From Paramyrothecium sp. XJ0827 (Eukaryota > Ascomycota > Sordariomycetes > Hypocreales > Stachybotryaceae), in NCBI GenBank assembly GCA_020881915.1, contig JAJFPB010000005.1, forward strand, positions 3,410,001 through 3,474,000: a stretch of DNA of 64,000 bases. The letters run 5' to 3'. Numbering within the stretch: position 1 is the stretch's first letter; each line of letters starts with the position of its first letter. The notes under the pieces were generated by a model. That model made no database searches. It was not told where the DNA came from and saw only the letters and a list, made by a program, of their open reading frames with translations. The position numbers and the translations under genes were made by a program. This document shows, in pieces, positions 56,751 through 64,000 of this stretch.

Positions 56751-57693
56751 ATGGCTTCCGTCCCTCGTCGAGCTGTGCTCGGCGGCACTGTCTTCCGCGC
56801 ACACACGCGGCCAGTCGCATGTGCCTCGAGGGCCCTTATGGCACCGCCCTCGTCGGCATCCGTTCCCCGAGCGCTTTCCCCGTGGATGGGGAGGCAAGGC
56901 GCTGGCCTGATTGGAGTCCGCTGGTACGGGGAGAAGGGGGAGAGATTTGCCAGGAGATCGAAGCGCCATGATCCAATCCCGGCGGAGGAGGCCAATCCGC
57001 TGGCGAAGGTCAGGGACTGGACATTCGAAGATATACAGAAGGAGCTGGAGCGAAGAGAGCCCGGGAGCGAGAAGAAGAGGGCCGTATTCATAGGTACGTG
57101 GTGTAGGAACACAACTCCACGCCAACCTATGCTTCTTGCGATCGGCGCCAGCCTGCATCACACACGCTGACCTGTCTTGCGCAGATGTTCGCGAGCCATC
57201 CGAGCTCCAGGAGACCGGCTGGATTCCCGGCGCCATCAACATCCCAATCACCAGCGCCGTGCAGAGCTTCCACCTGTCCCCGGAGGACTTCAAGGACATG
57301 ATGGGCTATGAGCGCCCGCTGCCGCACACACCCATCGTCGTCTACTGCAAGGCCGGCGTGCGCGCGCGCGCCGCGGCGGGGCTGGCCGTCCACGCCGGCT
57401 TCAAGGACGTCGGCCTCTACAAGGGCAGCTGGCTCGACTGGGAGCGCAACGAGGGCCCCGTGTCGCGCGAGACGACGCACTACAGGGCGGCCGAGGAGCA
57501 GCCGCCCGCCGAGGTGCTCAGCTACGACACGGCGCCCTCGACGACCGCGGGTCCCCTGCACAACATGTCGGCTCCGGAAGACTACGGCAAGTTTTCGAAG
57601 CCTGGCCCGCGGACGTATCAGAAGGGACCGGGCTCTAGAAAGGCCGGACAACCCCGGGAAGAACGGCCGGGTGGTAGGAAGACGGACATGTAG
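56751..57693 (+). CDS. Rhodanese-domain sulfurtransferase, probably mitochondrial
   Basis: Predicted 283 residues; exons 56751-57093 and 57185-57693 (intron gtacgt...gcag). The first 60 residues are rich in Arg, Ala and Ser with almost no acids, consistent with a mitochondrial presequence. A single rhodanese domain follows (about 95-195): FIDVREPSELQETGWIPGAI, then the active-site loop YCKAGVRARAAA with Cys169, and GSWLDWERNEG. The C-terminal 85 residues are hydrophilic and Pro/Gly/Arg rich. Single-domain rhodaneses move sulfane sulfur to acceptors such as cyanide, thiols or iron-sulfur assembly factors; the physiological partner here is unknown. Start ATG 56751 (CAACGATGG) is the first good ATG before the domain. 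The rhodanese gene is convergent with the Yip1-family gene. Confidence 0.9.
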
Positions 57694-58034
57694 AAGTAAA
57701 ACAGCAAAGCCACAAGGCTGTAGCTCGTCGGGGATACGTCTGCGGCCCCGATTAACGATCCTCGAGGAGAACTTGAACTCGGCCAGATGTTACGCACATG
57801 GTCACAAAAATTGAGTATAGACACAGAGTGTTTGGGTCAGCCATTACTAGGTCGTCTATCATTGTTGAACCGACAACAGCCCAAGCTTATTGTAGAAGCA
57901 AAAAACTAATGTACAAATATAATGGATGACGCTTCTTGCATGGGCATCTCTTTTGCTACCCTTTTCTAGTGACACAAAGTACTCGTGCTTCCATCCGGCA
58001 TGCAGCCGTGGTTAGTATGGCGTCCCGAAGCCGA
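57694..58034. other. Shared 3' region of convergent genes
   Basis: 341 bases between the stop codons of the rhodanese gene (plus) and the Yip1-family gene (minus). No gene seen. Confidence 0.6.
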
Positions 58035-59137
58035 TCAGAACAGCCGCGAGCCGTCCGCGGGGGGCTTCGCCTCCACGCCGTCGTTATCGGGGGTCTTGGC
58101 CACGGGGCTGGCGTGCGCAAAGAAGAGGATCTTGATGGCGAGCGACAGGCCGGCGTGGAGCCCGACCACGACGATGAGCAGGATCTTGCTGGTCTGGCGG
58201 TCGGTGGCGCTGAGGACGGGGTAGAGGTTGCGCAGCAGGAAGGCGACGGACAGGCCGAAGCCGACGCCGACAAAGGCCCAGTTGAGGATGTTGAGGGGCG
58301 ACCAGCTGATGCAGGCGACGGGGATCCAGATGAGGTTGGAGTAGCCGTAGAGGGCCCAGCACTCGAGGAGGTTGGCCGAGTCGCTGCCGAAGTAGCGCAG
58401 GGCGAGGAAAAGCACGACCGGGATGAAGAGGGTGTAGCCGTAGACGAGGCCAGCGGCGCCTTGAGGAGCACGCAGCTTGTGTTAGCAAAGTTGGACGACG
58501 CATCGGGCGAGGGGGGCTCGCAGACGACCCCTGACGTCGAGGACGGGAGAGGCAAGGCAAGGCAAGACATACCACTTAGCAGGCGGAAGTCGTACACGAA
58601 GGGCGCGCCGCCGGTGTTGGCGATCCACTGACTGATGGTGCCGCCCAGGAACAGGATCAGCACGACGGTGGTGGCGATCCAGAAGGGCCCGTACAGGTCC
58701 GGGTTGCCCTCGAGGACGTCGAGGAAGTTGGCGCGCGGGTAGAGCGCGGCCCAGCAGCGCGACAGGACGGCCGAGGTGTCGACGTCGAAGAACTGCGAGT
58801 AGAAGGACAGCGTCCAGAGGAAGCGCTTGCTGCCGCCGGACGAGGACGACGAGGTCACGGGGGGAGGCAGGCCGCCGCCGCCGCCCAGCGACGAGTGCGC
58901 CTTGCGCCCGCCGCCGGCCGTGCTGGTGTCGTTGAAGTTGGAGTTGTGGAACTCGAGGTCCTCGCGGAGGTCGGTGTGGCCGAGATCACCCTACAGAAAC
59001 AGAGAAAAGGTTATTGTCAGGACTCAGGAGATGGTAGAAGGCGGCCGGGCGCCCGCGCTCTCATCAATGGGGGGGCTGTGATGCTGACATACATCGTCGT
59101 CTACGTCCACGACGGCGTCGTATCCAGAGCCAGACAT
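58035..59137 (-). CDS. Yip1-domain Golgi membrane protein (YIPF1/2-like)
   Basis: Predicted 295 residues; exons 59137-59093, 58990-58573 and 58459-58035. An acidic, Gly/Ser-rich cytosolic N-terminus (about 1-70) precedes the conserved SFYSQFFDVDTSAVLSRCW region, as in YIPF proteins. Five hydrophobic segments follow: FWIATTVVLILFLGGTISQW, LVYGYTLFIPVVLFLALRYF, ALYGYSNLIWIPVACI, LNWAFVGVGFGLSVAFLL and ILLIVVVGLHAGLSLAIKIL, with the GYS-PxxxI pattern typical of the Yip1 domain. Family members sit in ER/Golgi membranes, bind Rab GTPases and support vesicle traffic. The exon joins fall in phase and restore the first-to-second helix spacing. The coding region is GC-rich with strong third-position G/C, so long antisense frames here are artefacts. 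Confidence 0.9.
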
Positions 59138-60635
<1,498 letters not shown>

Positions 60636-61112
60636 CTTGACTGATTTTTGTGACGCTGACGATGTGAAGTTTGGAACAACCGAATCTTGCGTGCAAGTTT
60701 GGTGGGGCAGAACTGCAATGACCAGAAAACCCTAGGGTCACTGGTCGGACCACGTGACCCGGCTCGCGAAATGTCGCTAGTGCCCACGCAAAATGAGCCC
60801 CAAATTCAGCACTTACCGAATTGGGGAAACTGACGACCGGAGCTAACGGCAGGAGCTCTGGTCCAACCAAGCTTCGGAACTCGACGTGATGACCGGAGCA
60901 TCGGCCCCTCAAATCGGGGGTCATCTACAACCTCATGCTTTTACACAGCATACCGCCATTTTTTTCTTCCTTTTTCTTTCATGTGATCTTTCATAGTTCA
61001 TCGATGGGGCCATTAGTATTGGCATAGTGGAGGCATCTCTGCAAATCAATTCGGTTGGATTGTGCAAAAATATCCGGCCAGGTGCTGTTCTCGATAAAAA
61101 CCATAAAGCCTA
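60636..61112. other. Leader/promoter of Ub-L40 and 3' side of Rrn7
   Basis: The 5' untranslated exon of Ub-L40 (minus) ends at 60635 and extends an unknown distance to the right. A T/C-rich run lies at 60958-60980. No additional gene. Confidence 0.5.
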
Positions 61113-62932
61113 CTAAGAAGCCGTCTGTTTTTGCCATGAAATAAGCCGTTGTTCCAACATATAAACGGCCTGGACGATTGTCTCGAGCGAGATGCCAGCT
61201 ACGTTGGCTGAGATCAACATTAGCTTGTGGAATGTCCCACCGGTGAAAAGTGACATACCTGCTGCCTTGTAAAAGGCCTTAGCTGTGTCGGACAGATCCC
61301 CAACGTCACGAAATGCTTCGTATCTGTCAGACCGAGCACGTGAGTCATAATCACGCTGCTCGTTTAGGTTTGACCTTTCGGAGGCAGTCGTGAGGCGACC
61401 CAACAACTCTGGTAGCAAGCGGTTCGTGTCGCTTTCTGGCCGCTCAGGCACCAGCTCATTCACTGCCGGCCGAGCTTCTTGGGGAAATAGATGGGTTATG
61501 GGGTTTTCATCTACTGCAGTGTCAGAAAGGATACGGACAGTCTCATCATGGATACTTACTCTTTCTGTCGACGAAACTCGAGACATGCGAAAAGTAGGCA
61601 CTAAGCTCCTCGTCACCCATGGAGGCAACATCTTCCGCTGAGACGCGATCATAGTCCGGCCTCCCGCGGTCTGACTCCTGCGGCGCTGCAATATCGCTCT
61701 CTACCCAGACCTTCCAGTCGAAAGTGGGAGTGAACCTAAAATGCAGAAGTGACTCTCTGGTTTGAAATGGAAAGGCCAATTTGGTTGCCACAACCAGGAG
61801 GGTAACCATGAGAATTTCTGGGTGATCTATGGGGTAGATCTTGTTCTTGTGCACAGGGAAGCCAAACGGACGATCTAACAAGTCCGCGAGTTTTCGCGCA
61901 ATGATGATGGAGTCGACTAGGAATGTGTCAGAGCGAGCTGTTAGTCCGGACGCATCTCATAACATACCGGGCACAACAAGCAGCTTCGCAGCATGTATTA
62001 GCATAACTATCGCTTCAGCTGGCGGGAAAAGCATTTCATAATTCAGCCGATAGGAAAGAGCTAGATCCATGATTGCATCATAGAGGTCATCTCCCACATC
62101 TGTTCGAAGGGGGAGCTTGAGGGCTCGCGTGTACGCTGACGGCATACGGTCCTGCATCTCTTGAGGTAGATCGTAATACTAATAGTGTTAGTAAAGGCCG
62201 AAGACGTAAGAACCTAGTGTGCTTACCGCTCGCTTGTAGGGAATGTGTCCGTTGTTGGCCCAGCTGATCAACTCGCCAATACGGGTCGGTATGCGAAGGA
62301 GCAAACACCCTAAATAACACAGGGCCAGAGTGTCTGGCACTTTGGGGAGAGGCCAGTCTGGTCCGCGCTCAGACTCCCAACTCTGCGCTCTTGTTTTTTT
62401 GCGTGGAGCGCTTGGTTCGTTCTCCGGCTGGCTTTCTGTCTGAGGCTGGGAGCTGAACATGGCAAGCTCTTCCGTGTTCGCGCTCTCCTCCGGCCCGAGC
62501 GAGCTCGACCCCCGAATTCTCAGATCCCACAGGTCGCGCACGACAGTTTCAAGCTCCGACCTATGGCCCTTCTCATTTATGAGCCATTGTAGCTGGCTAC
62601 GTACGATGAGTTGCAGAGCCTCAAGATAGAGCTTCTTTCCCGCGGCACCGGTGAGATGGCGTTTCTCAGATTCCCTGAGCTCCTTCTCTCGTCGGGCCAC
62701 AGCTCCCATCTTGCCCGAATCCTCCTCATCGCCGACATCAAACTGAATGAAGCCCTGGCGCAACGTCAGCCCTTGATGGGGAAGTGTTATTGGATATGGG
62801 CCGTAGACGAACCTCAATCTGGTCGCCATTGGCACAAAACCGCAGACCATTCTGCAGGTACCACTTTCTGCTGCCGCAGACGGGACATCTTTCCCCTCGG
62901 GGCATTCGGCGAAGCTCCCGCGTATCTTCCAT
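61113..62932 (-). CDS. RRN7: RNA polymerase I core factor subunit Rrn7 (TAF1B homologue)
   Basis: Predicted 521 residues; exons 62932-62813, 62754-62227, 62178-61968, 61916-61560, 61513-61259 and 61207-61113. The N-terminal zinc ribbon has Cys16, Cys19 and Cys32 (CPVCG...FCANGD), followed by the B-reader-like segment and two cyclin-like repeats (CYLGCLLLRIPTRIGELISWANNGHIPY; later MVTLLVVATKLAF). Rrn7 is the TFIIB-like subunit of the Core Factor that recruits RNA polymerase I to rDNA promoters. The position where the family normally has the fourth zinc ligand His (GH) is Asp36. The first intron has a slightly unusual gttcgt donor. The last intron (61258-61208, 51 bases) is stop-free and of 3n length. 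Together with Urb1, mL44 and Ub-L40 it makes ribosome production a theme of the window. Confidence 0.87.
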
Positions 62933-63850
62933 GGTAGTGACGCTGGGGGCTATGGGGAATCAGTTGCTGGAATGAATAGACTAGGACCGTGGTGTGTACG
63001 GCCGAACGCAGCACATACTTGGAAACCTGCCGACGGAAAGGTGCAGCTAGGGTTCCAGATAACTAGTCTGGCTCATCGCGCAAGTCCCTGCATCAATGAC
63101 AAGCAATAGAACCGGGGAAAAGGACTTCAATGGCAAGTCATGCTATGTTGTGGTGTGTTTCGAAGTTCTGATGACTTTTGAAGGCTAAGGTAGCCTGGCG
63201 AACTTAGTGTCACCATCTGCCTCCGTCGAGGTACCGCAGGTAGACGACCAGATTACCTACCTCAGGAGTTATCATGGGTACCTTGATTTTCAACCAACGC
63301 CAACGCCAACGCCAACGCCTTAACCTACGAATCATCCATTTTGTTAATCAGTATAATATGAACATCAGTTGAGTTCATGCAGTTTAGTGGACCTTTGGAA
63401 TGGTGACAAATGGGCTTAGAGCGAAACCTCCATAACTTCACGCAGTCTACGTCTACTACCGCCGATCCTCAGCGATGGCAATTCGGTCCACCAAGTACAC
63501 GGTTTGACGCGAGGTCGATTAAGCTTCATAACAACTCCGTCTATTGGTTATAAATTCCTTGGTGCTCTGGACTACGAACACGGAGGTCCTGCTAACCACG
63601 ACAAAGGTTGTAGGCGTCAGAAAAAACAACGTTAACGGCGGCGTTTGCGCGACTCCGGGTTATAACTAGTTGAGACAATGCCATCCACATGGAATCGTCA
63701 AGCATCTCGGCCAATCCATTGCTCATGACATTTGGACATGATGAAAGTCATCAAAATCGTAAACTTTTCAAAGCGCCTTCACCAAGAGGACGAATGCGTA
63801 CTCAGGCCATGAACAGTGGCTAGGTTTTTATTTGTTGGCAGCTAGGCAAT
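62933..63850. other. Intergenic, 0.9 kb, with CCAACG repeat
   Basis: Upstream of Rrn7 and downstream of the partial gene at the right edge. Four tandem CCAACG units lie at 63294-63319, and GGTACC/TACC tracts at 63229-63285. No gene seen. Confidence 0.5.
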
Positions 63851-64000
63851 TTAGTTGCCCTTGGGAGCCTCCTTGGCCTCGACAGCAGCCTCCTCACCCA
63901 TGGAGGTAAGAACGACAACGTCTGTTGGCAAACTAAATTAGCACCACTGTCAGGCTGGGCACTGGGGAAATGGTAGATCTTACTGGTGTCCTTCTCGTCG
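63851..64000 (-). CDS. 3' end of an unidentified gene (partial)
   Basis: The window ends inside this minus-strand gene. The last exon is 63921-63851, preceded by a 62-base intron (63983-63922, gtaaga...acag with a branch-like GCTAAT) and the end of another exon (64000-63984). The joined C-terminus reads DEKDTNVVVLTSMGEE followed by an Ala/Glu/Lys-rich end and TAA. Strong third-position C/G suggests a well-expressed gene. The tail is too short for me to name the protein. Confidence 0.65.

Noticed and set aside
57956..58858. 300-codon minus-strand Ser/Pro-rich frame in the Yip1-family gene region
   Set aside because: It is an alternate frame of the GC-rich Yip1 coding exons and crosses their intron.

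Overview
The window is nuclear DNA of a filamentous ascomycete. Most genes are split by short GT-AG introns (about 50-116 bases) with CTAAC/CTGAC-like branch sites, and the products are fungal (two myosin-motor chitin synthases, ERG5/CYP61, PEB-type I9 inhibitor, Ub-L40 fusion). The sequence style, with intergenic DNA full of GGTACCTA/TAGGTAGG tracts, suggests Sordariomycetes; the species cannot be named from this window. I find no CRISPR array, rRNA gene, convincing tRNA gene, intact transposon or viral sequence.

Layout. 1-2.8 kb: no supportable gene. 2.8-4.6 kb (-): RING-H2 E3 ligase with an N-terminal zinc ribbon. 7.7-9.9 kb: divergent pair, a small membrane protein (-) and mitoribosomal mL44 (+). 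10.2-12.6 kb (-): membrane-anchored cPLA2-like lipase. 15.7-17.0 kb (+): La protein. 17.4-18.5 kb (-): inositol monophosphatase. 19.3-20.0 kb (-): single-pass membrane protein. 21.0-22.6 kb (-): membrane-anchored histidine acid phosphatase. 23.8-25.2 kb (-): Pro/Ser-rich unknown protein. 28.3-31.8 kb (+): Urb1/Npa1. 32.2-46.9 kb: head-to-head pair of chitin synthases, class V (-) and class VII (+), around a 3.5 kb shared upstream region. 47.4-48.8 kb (-): mitochondrial PDK/BCKDK-type kinase. 49.4-49.9 kb (-): I9 proteinase inhibitor in four tiny exons. 53.8-55.7 kb (+): ERG5 sterol C-22 desaturase. 56.8-57.7 kb (+): rhodanese. 58.0-59.1 kb (-): Yip1-family protein. 60.0-60.6 kb (-): ubiquitin-L40 fusion with a split start codon. 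61.1-62.9 kb (-): Rrn7/TAF1B. 63.9-64.0 kb (-): 3' end of an unidentified gene.

Functional themes. Several genes serve ribosome production (Urb1, Rrn7, Ub-L40, mL44) and RNA handling (La). The central block makes cell-wall chitin, and ERG5 completes ergosterol for the membrane. These are ordinary housekeeping neighbours; only the chitin synthase pair looks like a true functional cluster. I see no clear unknown multi-gene system. The most notable observations are gene-structure oddities: a start codon interrupted by an intron plus a 7-base micro-exon, an exon consisting of only the ATG, two stop-free introns of 3n length, a changed zinc ligand in Rrn7, and a possible uORF before ERG5. All exon borders were placed by eye from splice consensus and protein continuity; every spliced CDS listed is a multiple of three.
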